Assembly: GCA_028284285.1 (NCBI GenBank) | Contig: JANQSA010000055.1 | Coordinates: 160,672 to 224,671, forward strand | Origin: Croceivirga sp. | GTDB taxonomy: Bacteria > Bacteroidota > Bacteroidia > Flavobacteriales > Flavobacteriaceae | Direction: 5' to 3' | DNA: 64,000 nucleotides | In this document: piece after piece, positions 28,585 through 35,827 of the stretch | Layout of the letters: each line of letters opens with the position of its first letter | Numbering within the stretch: the first letter of the stretch is position 1 | Program-made: the position numbers and the translations under genes | Notes under the pieces: model-generated | The model's database searches: none | The model's input: only the letters and a program-made list of their open reading frames with translations | Told to the model about the DNA's origin: nothing

Positions 28585-29043
28585 TTAGTTTTTTTTTAGT
28601 TTTAACAATACAGCTTTACCTAAATCATTAAGCTTAGTTTCTTTTCCTCTAGTTTTGTTAAGTATTAGGTTATCTTCCCTCAAGTTTTCGACTAAATATT
28701 TGAACTCCGGTTTATGGTAATGTAGCTTATAGACACCAATTGGTATTTCCCCTGTATTGGAAAACACCTTTTTAAACATTCTAACCTTAGAATATTTTTT
28801 TACTAGTCCTTTAATTTTTATCCTTCGCCATCTCAATACAAAATAGATAATTCCAAAGACAAGAACGAAGACACAGAATGCGATTAAGTATTTTGATGGA
28901 ATAAATATTGAAGAATTAAAAGATGTAGAATCAATTTGATTCCAAATAATTGCAATTAAAGTCAAAATTCCAACAGCAATTATTTTACTACCTACTGAAT
29001 CTTTCCAGATAATTATGAGCGTTTTTTTAAAAAAGGAGAGCAT
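28585..29043 (-). CDS. Two-TM membrane protein with cytoplasmic winged-helix-like tail
   Basis: 152 residues, unrecognised family. Two membrane segments (about 18-36 and 51-68) are followed by a basic linker and a 75-residue cytoplasmic domain. That tail (PIGVYKLHYHKPEFKYLVEN, then DNLILNKTR...TKLNDLGKAVLLKL) has the look of a small winged helix. The layout is vaguely like phage superinfection-exclusion B proteins, but I cannot support that by motif. The start is the ATG at 29043; a TTG precedes it. AT-rich and part of the accessory island. Confidence 0.6.
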   Translation of the reverse strand: MLSFFKKTLIIIWKDSVGSKIIAVGILTLIAIIWNQIDSTSFNSSIFIPSKYLIAFCVFVLVFGIIYFVLRWRRIKIKGLVKKYSKVRMFKKVFSNTGEIPIGVYKLHYHKPEFKYLVENLREDNLILNKTRGKETKLNDLGKAVLLKLKKN

Positions 29044-29140
29044 CAATACGTTTTTTTAGAATTAAAATTAAGTGTCCCGTAATTTCAAAAAATCAATACT
29101 CTTTTGTAAGTAAAAATACATTATTTTAAAGCTTTGATAT

Positions 29141-29278
29141 CTAGTGGTGAACTATCAAACTTGATATTCCAACTAAATTTCCTTGAATATCATTAAAGTT
29201 AAATTTTTTATTGATGAATTCATTTCGAATAATTTCTAACCAGGCATATTCACCTGCTGTGCGACGTTCCTGCTCATT
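29141..29278 (-). pseudogene. 3' fragment of an unidentified gene
   Basis: A stop-to-stop frame of 45 codons with no ATG at its head. It has protein-like composition, including ERRTAGEYAWLEIIRNEF and FNFNDIQGNLVGI, and ends at TAG 29143-29141. Its upstream part is replaced by repeat sequence, so it is probably the tail of a gene truncated at the repeat. Source gene not recognised. Confidence 0.35.
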
Positions 29279-29305
29279 CTATCGTAGGGCCTTTGCAGAG
29301 CCTGG
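29254..29305 (+). repeat. Dispersed structured repeat, copy 1 (both ends only)
   Basis: CTGCTGTGCGACGTTCCTGC matches the 5' end of the island repeat and TAGGGCCTTTGCAGAGC matches its 3' end, in the same order and orientation. All three internal arms are missing, as expected for an internal deletion. Confidence 0.55.
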
Positions 29306-29372
29306 CTACTTTTAGGACTTCCCTGCTACTGGTGGGGTTTACCCAATTTTTTTTAAGAAAATCCTTCTTTGA

Positions 29373-29882
29373 TCAATACATTTTCGTAACGGTGGTATTG
29401 GACTTGAACATCTCCCTGGGAGCTTCACCGCTCATATCTACCAACCAGCTCCACTTCCCGTTCCTTTTTACAAATACATTTACCATTTTACTAACGTCAA
29501 CCTGCTCTACGGATCCCTTTCGCTCAAAAAGAAAATACCCCACATCTGTCGCCATGGTTTTGTCATCGGAGAAAAACCTTTTCTCAATTTGAAACTTGAT
29601 GTCCAGCGTATCTCCCTTTTTTTTGATGTCATCCAAAAAGGATTGGATACCCGGAACAAAGTTTTTCCGCCCATTGCCAATGGCACCATCAAAGATCAAA
29701 TATTGCGCTTCTTCCCCGTACAGGGAGGCAAACAGGGCTGCGTCCTGGTTCTGAAAACTGCTACGGAATTTTTCATAGAGTTGATCAATTTGGGCATCAT
29801 CTCCGGTTTGTGCGCTTACACCATGGTGAATTAGTAAAAAAAAGGTTGCTAAAAAAAGGGTTGCGATCGTTTTTGTTTTCAT
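29373..29882 (-). CDS. Secreted SnoaL/NTF2-like (DUF4440-type) protein
   Basis: 169 residues from the ATG at 29882; a longer frame to 29954 lacks sense before the signal peptide. A signal peptide (1-24, ending HGVSAQ) leads into an NTF2-like fold: IDQLYEKFRSSFQNQDAALFASLYGEEAQYLI, GRKNFVPGIQSFLDDIKKKG, TMATDVGYFLFE and GKWSWLVDMSG. Members of this group (SgcJ/EcaC, DUF4440) bind small ligands or act as isomerases. Base composition is closer to the core genome than that of its neighbours. Confidence 0.8.
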   Translation of the reverse strand: MKTKTIATLFLATFFLLIHHGVSAQTGDDAQIDQLYEKFRSSFQNQDAALFASLYGEEAQYLIFDGAIGNGRKNFVPGIQSFLDDIKKKGDTLDIKFQIEKRFFSDDKTMATDVGYFLFERKGSVEQVDVSKMVNVFVKRNGKWSWLVDMSGEAPREMFKSNTTVTKMY

Positions 29883-30080
29883 AGGTATTTTTTTAATCAT
29901 TTTCTTTTCAAGAAATAATAGAAATTCGGGTACAATACTATGACATAACAACACGTCAGCAAAACCAAAATCATCCGTAATACTGCATTCAGGACAAGTG
30001 CATCTCTTATCCGATGTAAAAGGACTAAAATCTTATATTACTAACCCAAAACCTGTAACTGACAGTTATACGAGACCCGC

Positions 30081-30614
30081 TAGCTATTGTTTTAATAAGT
30101 ATTAAAATGACCAAATCTGAAACTTTTATTGTTGAAGAGGACATGAATAAAGTTTATGACCTTGTTCGTTCCGCAATAAAGAAAAAAAGGTACAACCTAG
30201 GCGGAAGGATTTCTGAAAACGGAGGTCTCGATATAACTCCAAATTTGGTTTTTGGGAGTTTGGACCCGAATTCCGGACATATGGCAAAGGTGAATTTATC
30301 TGCAGTCAATATTAGTTCCGACAAACGACTTTGTAAGCTGGAATTGAAAAGGATTAACGGATTGATCTATAAAATCCATTCTGGTGGAGCTATTGGATTT
30401 ATCATGCTCACTTTAATTATAATTGGAATTTATTTTTTCAGTAAGTCAGGAGAGTTTCAAGGAGAAATCCTATTAATACCGCTATTTGGACTTTTTTACT
30501 TTTTGGTAGTGCGAGGTTTGGTAGGTACTTCTATTTCCAACACAAAAGCTCGAATTTTAAAAATACTTTCGGACAACAAAATAAGGTATAAAAAAGAGTA
30601 GCTAACAATAGCTA
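30081..30614. repeat. 11-bp inverted repeats flanking the gene at 30107
   Basis: TAGCTATTGTT at 30081-30091 lies 15 bp before the ATG. Its exact reverse complement AACAATAGCTA lies at 30604-30614, just after the stop codon and at the 5' edge of dispersed repeat copy 2. The pair therefore brackets a single gene. Confidence 0.6.
30107..30601 (+). CDS. Hypothetical protein with two transmembrane segments
   Basis: 164 residues, unrecognised. A soluble N-terminal domain (1-90; FIVEEDMNKVYDLVRSAIKK, then GGRISENGGLDITPNLVFGS) resembles a small beta-sheet domain. Two membrane helices follow (about 95-112 and 120-140) and a short basic cytoplasmic tail (TKARILKILSDNKIRYKKE). It is bracketed by 11-bp inverted repeats and followed by dispersed repeat copy 2. 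A relic of the 3' end of a near-identical gene stands before copy 5 at 37297, so this gene family has been duplicated within the island. Confidence 0.6.
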   Translation: MTKSETFIVEEDMNKVYDLVRSAIKKKRYNLGGRISENGGLDITPNLVFGSLDPNSGHMAKVNLSAVNISSDKRLCKLELKRINGLIYKIHSGGAIGFIMLTLIIIGIYFFSKSGEFQGEILLIPLFGLFYFLVVRGLVGTSISNTKARILKILSDNKIRYKKE

Positions 30615-30750
30615 TAATTCCTGCTGTGCAAAGTTCGTGCTCTTCCCATGGATGAAAGGCAAATTTACCAGACTTTGGCAGGTAAAACTTCGCACCTTCT
30701 CGTTTTTCTTATTTTGCTGCGAAGGCTGTGCCTTCTCAGGGCGGGTAAGG
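30602..30750 (+). repeat. Dispersed structured repeat, copy 2
   Basis: It starts at the stop codon of the preceding gene with GCTAACAATAGCTATAATTC and continues CTGCTGTGCAAAGTTCGTGC. It contains arm 1 (AAATTTACCAG with CAGGTAAAACTT, 30661-30690), the 5' side of arm 2 (GCACCTTC, 30692-30699) and its partner GAAGG at 30721. The 3' end has diverged from the other copies. Confidence 0.8.
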
Positions 30751-30849
30751 GCTTAGCTTAAATGTAAAAGAGATTTGAATGAAGTTGTACTTGATTTTTA
30801 TAAGAGTAAAGAACAATAGTTTTCATCGGTTTTATTCCTATTTTGGGTG

Positions 30850-30876
30850 TATATAGATGTATTTTACATCTATATA
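30850..30876. promoter_or_regulatory. Perfect 12-bp inverted repeat before the gene at 30901
   Basis: TATATAGATGTA, then loop TTT, then TACATCTATATA. It lies 15-51 bases upstream of the candidate starts at 30892 and 30901. It could be an operator or a 5' UTR hairpin. It is too AT-rich and lacks the placement to be a terminator of the gene at 30107. Confidence 0.6.
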
Positions 30877-30900
30877 AACAAGTTGTGCTTAATGCGAATA

Positions 30901-31977
30901 ATGAACAGAATTATAACCATAATACTAGTCTTAATTTCAGTAAATCTTTACAGCCAAGATTCGATTAAATTAAAAGTTGATTCAATAAAGCAAAAGAATA
31001 ATTTGCCTGAATCAGTGGACACATTAAGTGTTGAAAAAACGAAAAAAAAAGATACTATAATACTTGAATTTAATAACGAATTGACAATTCCGGTATCTAA
31101 AGACAACCTTACCAAGGTAGTAATGGTTAAGGAAAAATCTAAAGTTGATTGGCTAAAATATCTCTTACCAATATTTACTTTATTTCTCGGTATCTGGGTT
31201 AAAGGAATAATAGAAAAACGCTCGGATAAAAAGAAAATCACAAAATCTGGAGAACGTTGGATTGTTGAACTTCGCAGTTTAGAAGAACCAATTAAAAAAC
31301 AAATAAGATCTCTTGAAGAATATGCCGAAGAACACAAAAAAGAAGATTTTAAAATCCGAAACTTGGAAGTGTTTTCATCTTTAAGTGGAGAAGTCTTTAA
31401 GTCCCTAGACAAAAATGAACTAATAAAGTACATTGAACTGAATAACAAAAAAACTGACTTTAAAGAAATAGTAAAAATTTCAAATAACACTCACGGTTAT
31501 GTTAGTGTCATAGAACATCTTAATGAAACTTTAAAAGAAAAATTCAATAGATACCTTTCGGGAACTTCGGAACACACTACTTCTTTAAGTTTAAGTCTGC
31601 AAGAATTTAGTAGTGCCCTTAAAGATTATGGTGTTGAACTCGAAAGAGAATTAAATTCAGACCCTTTAGATGACCCAAGATATAGACCGATTGCGGATTT
31701 ATACTCTGCCCAAATAATGCCTTATCTCATAGAAGGCAATTTCAATCCATTTGTTTTGAGAAGGGAGTTTTTCCTTCCCTTAGTCAATGTTTTGGCTCAT
31801 CTTAGACTTGACCCAAGAACAAAAGGACTTGCTACTGCTATGACCAAAGGACTGAATGCAATCAGAGGCATCGAATTAGAAAAAGAATATATGTCAAAAA
31901 ACTTAGAAAGTATTATCAATCAATACAATAAGCAGTTGACTGGATTAGAAGAACTTTTAAATAAAATCAAAAAATAA
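30901..31977 (+). CDS. Hypothetical signal-peptide/TM protein with coiled-coil cytoplasmic domain
   Basis: 358 residues from the ATG at 30901, or 361 from the ATG at 30892. An N-terminal signal-like segment (MNRIITIILVLISVNLYSQ) is followed by about 80 polar residues, then a membrane helix (WLKYLLPIFTLFLGIWVKGI, about residues 81-100). A 255-residue helical domain follows, rich in Glu/Lys with long heptad stretches. No known family is recognised. AT-rich. It is followed by dispersed repeat copy 3 and preceded by a perfect 12-bp palindrome that may control it. Confidence 0.6.
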   Translation: MNRIITIILVLISVNLYSQDSIKLKVDSIKQKNNLPESVDTLSVEKTKKKDTIILEFNNELTIPVSKDNLTKVVMVKEKSKVDWLKYLLPIFTLFLGIWVKGIIEKRSDKKKITKSGERWIVELRSLEEPIKKQIRSLEEYAEEHKKEDFKIRNLEVFSSLSGEVFKSLDKNELIKYIELNNKKTDFKEIVKISNNTHGYVSVIEHLNETLKEKFNRYLSGTSEHTTSLSLSLQEFSSALKDYGVELERELNSDPLDDPRYRPIADLYSAQIMPYLIEGNFNPFVLRREFFLPLVNVLAHLRLDPRTKGLATAMTKGLNAIRGIELEKEYMSKNLESIINQYNKQLTGLEELLNKIKK

Positions 31978-32047
31978 CGAAAGCACAACAAAGAACTGAG
32001 CTAAAAAACAACCCTTTTCTACGTTAATTTACTTCTGTAATTCTCAT

Positions 32048-32206
32048 CATAGGGTAGGCCCGACCTTCCAAAGGCAGACAAGTTTACCTGACTATGGCAG
32101 GTACAACTTCGCACCTTGTCGTTTTTCTTATTTTGCTACGAAGGTGCATTTACCCGTCATCCAAAGAGTGATAAATCTCTGATGGGGTCTTCGCAGAGCG
32201 GGATGA
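32048..32206 (+). repeat. Dispersed structured repeat, copy 3 (best-preserved arms)
   Basis: Arm 1: AAGTTTACCTG (32080-32090) with CAGGTACAACTT (32098-32109). Arm 2: GCACCTT (32111-32117) with AAGGTGC (32141-32147). Arm 3: ACCCGTCAT (32152-32160) with ATGGGGT (32182-32188). The 3' side of the closing stem is CTTCGCAGAG (32189-32198). The 5' edge is degenerate compared with copies 2 and 5. Confidence 0.8.
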
Positions 32207-32218
32207 ACTAAAAATCAA

Positions 32219-33325
32219 TTACATGTTGGTTTTGAATAATGTATCAAGCAAAGAATAAATTGTTTTTGCAGTTAAATCTGCTGCCATATCCACCAAAGAT
32301 GAATCTTTAAGACTCTGTTTGGGAAAATCTGATACGTTGGAAATCCATATTGAACAATTCTTAAGGTTGTTTTTGAATTGGGTTTCTAAATTCTCTTTAG
32401 TTAGACTTAATTCTTCCACTAATTCGCTTTCAAACTTTTTCGGACAGGCAGCGGTTAAAACATAATCTCTAGTTTTACATATAGGTGTCACAGAATACTC
32501 TTTGTCCTTAAAGAGAAGATAGTTTGCCTTCCAGAATTCATACGCTTCTTCAATGTATTTGGCTTGAGCAAATGCTGTACTTAAGGTTTTTTGCTCAACA
32601 AAGCTTTCTTTAGACAAAGATTTGCTAAAAGGCAACCTTTTTGTAGACATCCATATAGTCAAACGCAAAGGACTTATCGAATTGTTTTGATTTTGAACAA
32701 AATGGTCCAAAGTAAGCTGATACATATTTCCCGAAAATGAGTAGTAACCGCTTCCATTTTCGAATACTACAAACCAAAGTTTTCCTAAAAGATGTGATTT
32801 CTCGGCGGCCTGGAGATGTCCATCAAAAAATTCATAAAGTAACTTAAGGGCGTCTCTGTGAAAATCAGAGCTTTTACCGATAATTACTTTTTTTAGAGCC
32901 AGATATGCTGAACATATTTGTATTGAGATAAAATCGGCCAGTTCATCGAAAAGTAGTGGATATTTTTTAGGATAGTCCAGAATTAATGTCCGGATTTCAC
33001 CGATATCATCTATGCTTCGGGTTATTACATCATTATTTTTTTTATCCCCAATTTCTATAAAACCAATTCTTAATAGTCTACCATTTAATGTGAAATCTGT
33101 AATTATATTGTAAACCGTGTCTTTGTATCTTAATGCATTACCAGTAAAGGTTTTTACTCCTTTATTTTTCAAGAATAGCTTTGCACTTTCCACAATATTA
33201 GAACGAAGTTGTAATTCAATTTGATCATGCTCTTTAAGTAATTTTGCAAGAGGTTTATTAGTAAACTCTTCATAATAGAATTTATAAAACCCTTCTGAAA
33301 AAACCCTCCAGTTCTTCACAATCAA
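32219..33325 (-). CDS. Unknown 368-residue protein, third gene of the nuclease operon
   Basis: Soluble, helix-rich, no family recognised. A central block (RIGFIEIGDKKNNDVITRSI) and a C-terminal helical region (LVDMAADLTAKTIYSLLDTL) are the most structured parts. No ATG is available near the 5' end: translation must begin at the TTG at 33325, which overlaps the upstream stop as TTGA, or at the GTG at 33319. This implies coupling to the PD-(D/E)XK gene. AT-rich, within the accessory island. Its partnership with a nuclease-like protein and a membrane protein suggests a joint function; what it does is unknown. Confidence 0.6.
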   Translation of the reverse strand: MIVKNWRVFSEGFYKFYYEEFTNKPLAKLLKEHDQIELQLRSNIVESAKLFLKNKGVKTFTGNALRYKDTVYNIITDFTLNGRLLRIGFIEIGDKKNNDVITRSIDDIGEIRTLILDYPKKYPLLFDELADFISIQICSAYLALKKVIIGKSSDFHRDALKLLYEFFDGHLQAAEKSHLLGKLWFVVFENGSGYYSFSGNMYQLTLDHFVQNQNNSISPLRLTIWMSTKRLPFSKSLSKESFVEQKTLSTAFAQAKYIEEAYEFWKANYLLFKDKEYSVTPICKTRDYVLTAACPKKFESELVEELSLTKENLETQFKNNLKNCSIWISNVSDFPKQSLKDSSLVDMAADLTAKTIYSLLDTLFKTNM

Positions 33326-33735
33326 AAAGAATTATTTGGAGTAGCTAAAAACAGCTTACTAGCTAAATCCTGAAGTTGTTCGATGACCGTGGGTCTTAGC
33401 TTAAAACTAGAGTTTTTTAGCACATTAAATCTATTTTTTATTTCATCACCAGCCATATCTATTTCCCTACTCTCATCAAATACTGCAACAGGAACTTCCA
33501 AAATACCTTCACAACTAATGATATAAAAAACTGTATTTGGATAGCAATTTGAATAATTTTGAGTGTCCATTTTGAAATCCAACTTATCCTTATCGCTCCT
33601 ACAACACTTGACTTCGACAAAATGGATTTCTTTTTTATTCGGGTTAAAAATGATTAGATCAGGAGTTGTTTTTAAAGATATTGCCTGCTGGGTTCTAATC
33701 TCCGCTACTGCTGGGGCCCTTGGAGCCCTTACCAT
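33322..33735 (-). CDS. PD-(D/E)XK nuclease-like protein
   Basis: 137 residues. TTPDLIIFNPNKKEIHFVEV at residues 23-42, followed by Lys43, has the full PD-(D/E)XK layout: Pro25-Asp26, a short strand-turn-strand, then Glu41-Val-Lys43. An upstream acidic residue (Glu12) could complete the site. This is the core of many restriction, repair and defence nucleases; the exact family is not recognised. The start is the ATG at 33735, 6 bp after the membrane protein gene, and the stop overlaps the next gene. The protein is small, so it may be a nuclease domain that acts in complex with its operon partners. Confidence 0.72.
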   Translation of the reverse strand: MVRAPRAPAVAEIRTQQAISLKTTPDLIIFNPNKKEIHFVEVKCCRSDKDKLDFKMDTQNYSNCYPNTVFYIISCEGILEVPVAVFDESREIDMAGDEIKNRFNVLKNSSFKLRPTVIEQLQDLASKLFLATPNNSF

Positions 33736-33741
33736 ATGAAC

Positions 33742-35346
33742 TTATTCTTTATCTCCTTCTTCAATTATTCCATCTATCCCTTTATCCTCAATTCTAGGGA
33801 AAGAGGAGCCACTATCAAGTTCCATTAAATATGGATTCAAATTATTTCTAAACTCATTTATCAGGAAGTTCAGTAAGTTGTCATTTTTGGTGATCTGAAT
33901 CACAAATCGAGGTAATTTTTGGATGCTTTTACTTTCAAGATATGGATGAACAAATATGCTGCTCGTTATCTGACACACTTCAATATCAGGTGTAAAGTCT
34001 GCGAAAGTATCTTTCCTTTTTATTCCACCAGAAATATGCTCATATTCATCATAATTTCCGTTTGCCCGAAATAGAACTAGATTTGATTCAAAAAAGACTT
34101 CAGAATTGAAGAACATAAAAATCTCATAGACCAGTCTATTTCCGAAAGAAAACAAAGCAATTCCAATCAATGAAAAGAATAGGCTGACCAAAAATCCGTC
34201 TGTATAGCTCAATAACTGTTCGCTGTTTATTTGCAAAATATTTGAGGCTTCAATTCTTGGAAAAAGCAATATTCCAACAAATATTAATACTAATCCTATT
34301 ACTAATAGAATAACCCCTAGGACATAAACTTTTGACAACTTCTTTTCGGTTTCAGAGTCATATACCGTAGAGACTATATTGGGATTGGTTTCATATACGT
34401 TCTTAAAGTTAAAGTCTCCTTTGTGTTTTTGTTCTCCTCTTACCTCACCACTTTTGTTTTCTTTATCATAATCAAAGCCAAAGTACCAACCTGTTGATTT
34501 TTTCAATATGTTTTCGAATTGTTGTTTTATATTACTTGGCTGAGTTGCCACCCTTATGGTTTTTAGATCTATATCTGACAATTCGACATTTATTTGTTTC
34601 CTATGCCCAAAAACGTTTTCCACAATTTTAAATGATAACCATGCTGCATAGGCAATTATTCCAAATAACAATAGAATAATCACAAAAAGAAGTACATTCA
34701 TTGAATAACCACTGGGTTTGTAAAATATCACTGTAAACCCATATAAGAGAATGAATAGAACCATTTTGGCTGCAATCGAACTTGAAGGTGATTGTCGGGT
34801 CAAATAATCAACCTTTGAAGGTTGCCAAAATGCCAATAGTCCAATCAATATAGCCAGGTTTACCCAAAAGAGGTTCAATTCTAGTATATCCAAATAGCTT
34901 ATAAAGGCAAAGGCTAATAAGCCAAGTAATAGAAAACCAAAGACGGATATCGGTTTGGATTGATTGTTTATAAAATTGGTTATCTGATATGGTACATAAT
35001 CAAATATATCTGAAAGTCCTTTTTTGGAAACCAGTCTGAAAAAAATGAATTGCCAGGTTTTTACCTTGCCTTTCTCTACATCGGAATAACTAAAATTTTT
35101 TGCATCAAATATCCTTACATATTCTTCTGCCAAACGATATTCGTTGGCTACCCTTTGGGCCATCAATAACCTAATTCTTATTCCTCTTGAATTATCGAAT
35201 ACATCCTTTAAACTAAAACTGTATTCTTTCAAATACCCCCTTAAGAGCGTTCGAATACCAATGGTCATAAATGAAATTGCTGCAACTAGTTTTATCGAAA
35301 GTCCTAAGTAGTTCTCTCTATCAAGCTCTGGCTTAACCAAAAGCAA
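33742..35346 (-). CDS. Large multi-TM protein, first gene of the nuclease operon (5' end uncertain)
   Basis: About 534 residues with roughly eight hydrophobic segments. Pairs lie near residues 20-35, 135-175, 195-245 and 345-400, with soluble loops of about 90 residues between and a 125-residue cytoplasmic tail. No family is recognised. The frame opens at TTG 35346 with no ATG nearby and begins inside a hydrophobic segment, which is odd. A 32-codon ATG frame at 35450-35352 runs into it in the -1 frame, so the true N-terminus may be encoded there and joined by a frameshift or an indel. Operon gap to the nuclease gene is 6 bp. Confidence 0.6.
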   Translation of the reverse strand: MLLVKPELDRENYLGLSIKLVAAISFMTIGIRTLLRGYLKEYSFSLKDVFDNSRGIRIRLLMAQRVANEYRLAEEYVRIFDAKNFSYSDVEKGKVKTWQFIFFRLVSKKGLSDIFDYVPYQITNFINNQSKPISVFGFLLLGLLAFAFISYLDILELNLFWVNLAILIGLLAFWQPSKVDYLTRQSPSSSIAAKMVLFILLYGFTVIFYKPSGYSMNVLLFVIILLLFGIIAYAAWLSFKIVENVFGHRKQINVELSDIDLKTIRVATQPSNIKQQFENILKKSTGWYFGFDYDKENKSGEVRGEQKHKGDFNFKNVYETNPNIVSTVYDSETEKKLSKVYVLGVILLVIGLVLIFVGILLFPRIEASNILQINSEQLLSYTDGFLVSLFFSLIGIALFSFGNRLVYEIFMFFNSEVFFESNLVLFRANGNYDEYEHISGGIKRKDTFADFTPDIEVCQITSSIFVHPYLESKSIQKLPRFVIQITKNDNLLNFLINEFRNNLNPYLMELDSGSSFPRIEDKGIDGIIEEGDKE

Positions 35347-35351
35347 AAAGA

Positions 35352-35450
35352 TTATACCAAGGCTATTCCACCCTTAATAAACGAGACTTTGGCTATTCTT
35401 CTGAAAGGAAATTGTTCAGTTTTCCGTTGAATATTGGGTTGTTCGGTCAT
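35352..35450 (-). CDS. 32-codon upstream frame, probable true N-terminus of the multi-TM gene
   Basis: Starts at ATG 35450 and stops at TAA 35352-35354. The product MTEQPNIQRKTEQFPFRRIA, then KVSFIKGGIALV, is a basic amphipathic leader such as often precedes a first membrane helix. It overlaps the start of the multi-TM frame, which is in the -1 frame relative to it. One extra base in the GCCTTGG region (about 35359-35364) would fuse the two into a single ORF. Alternatives are a real small upstream ORF or a decayed gene start. Confidence 0.45.
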   Translation of the reverse strand: MTEQPNIQRKTEQFPFRRIAKVSFIKGGIALV

Positions 35451-35526
35451 AAAGTTGATTTTACGGTTAAAAGGGGGAGAAACTCAAAGTAAATGTTAAA
35501 AACTTTGATAACCAAAATATAGCGAC

Positions 35527-35631
35527 ATGAAAAACCCAAAATTCGAAGACCTACCTAAAGCAATGGAGGAAATACTTGAAAGTCTATCTCGGATAGAAAA
35601 AGAAATCTTCTCGTTAAAGGAAAATTTTTAA
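35527..35631 (+). CDS. 34-codon small ORF, possible truncated excisionase/HTH-type gene
   Basis: MKNPKFEDLPKAMEEILESL, then SRIEKEIFSLKENF. It is a clean ATG-to-TAA frame with a strongly amphipathic helix. It resembles the coiled-coil N-terminus of small Bacteroidota excisionase-like helix-turn-helix proteins, whose DNA-binding part would follow. Here the frame ends and dispersed repeat copy 4 begins about 14 bp later. It is either a tiny gene or the head of a truncated one. Confidence 0.4.
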   Translation: MKNPKFEDLPKAMEEILESLSRIEKEIFSLKENF

Positions 35632-35644
35632 CCAAAAGAACCCT

Positions 35645-35788
35645 CACTATGGGAAGTTTCTGCCCAGCCTATGAATTACAGGTAAAACTTCGCACTTCTC
35701 GCGCTTCTTCTTTTCCTACGAAGGCACATTTACCCGTCATGTAAAGGCTGATAAACTTCTGGTGGGGCCATTGTAGAGCGGAGTGACA
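35645..35788 (+). repeat. Dispersed structured repeat, copy 4
   Basis: It contains ACAGGTAAAACTTCGCACTT, CTACGAAGGCACATTTACCC, GTCATGTAAAGGCTGATAAA and GGTGGGGCCATTGTAGAGCG in the same order as in copies 2, 3 and 6. The 5' half of arm 1 is missing. It follows the 34-codon ORF and precedes the 3' end of the minus-strand serine hydrolase gene. Confidence 0.8.
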
Positions 35789-35827
35789 AGGAAATATCCA
35801 AGAAAAACGACCGGGAGATTATTGGAT

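Larger units (their letters stand above)
29044..29372. other. Intergenic stretch with gene fragment and partial dispersed repeat
   Basis: 329 bp. It contains a minus-strand coding-like fragment (29141-29278) overlapping a collapsed copy (29254-29305) of the island's dispersed repeat. I see no other feature. Confidence 0.5.

Noticed and set aside
28585..29043. Superinfection-exclusion (SieB-like) protein
   Set aside because: Only the topology of two membrane helices plus a small cytoplasmic domain is similar; no diagnostic residues were recognised, so it is left as hypothetical.
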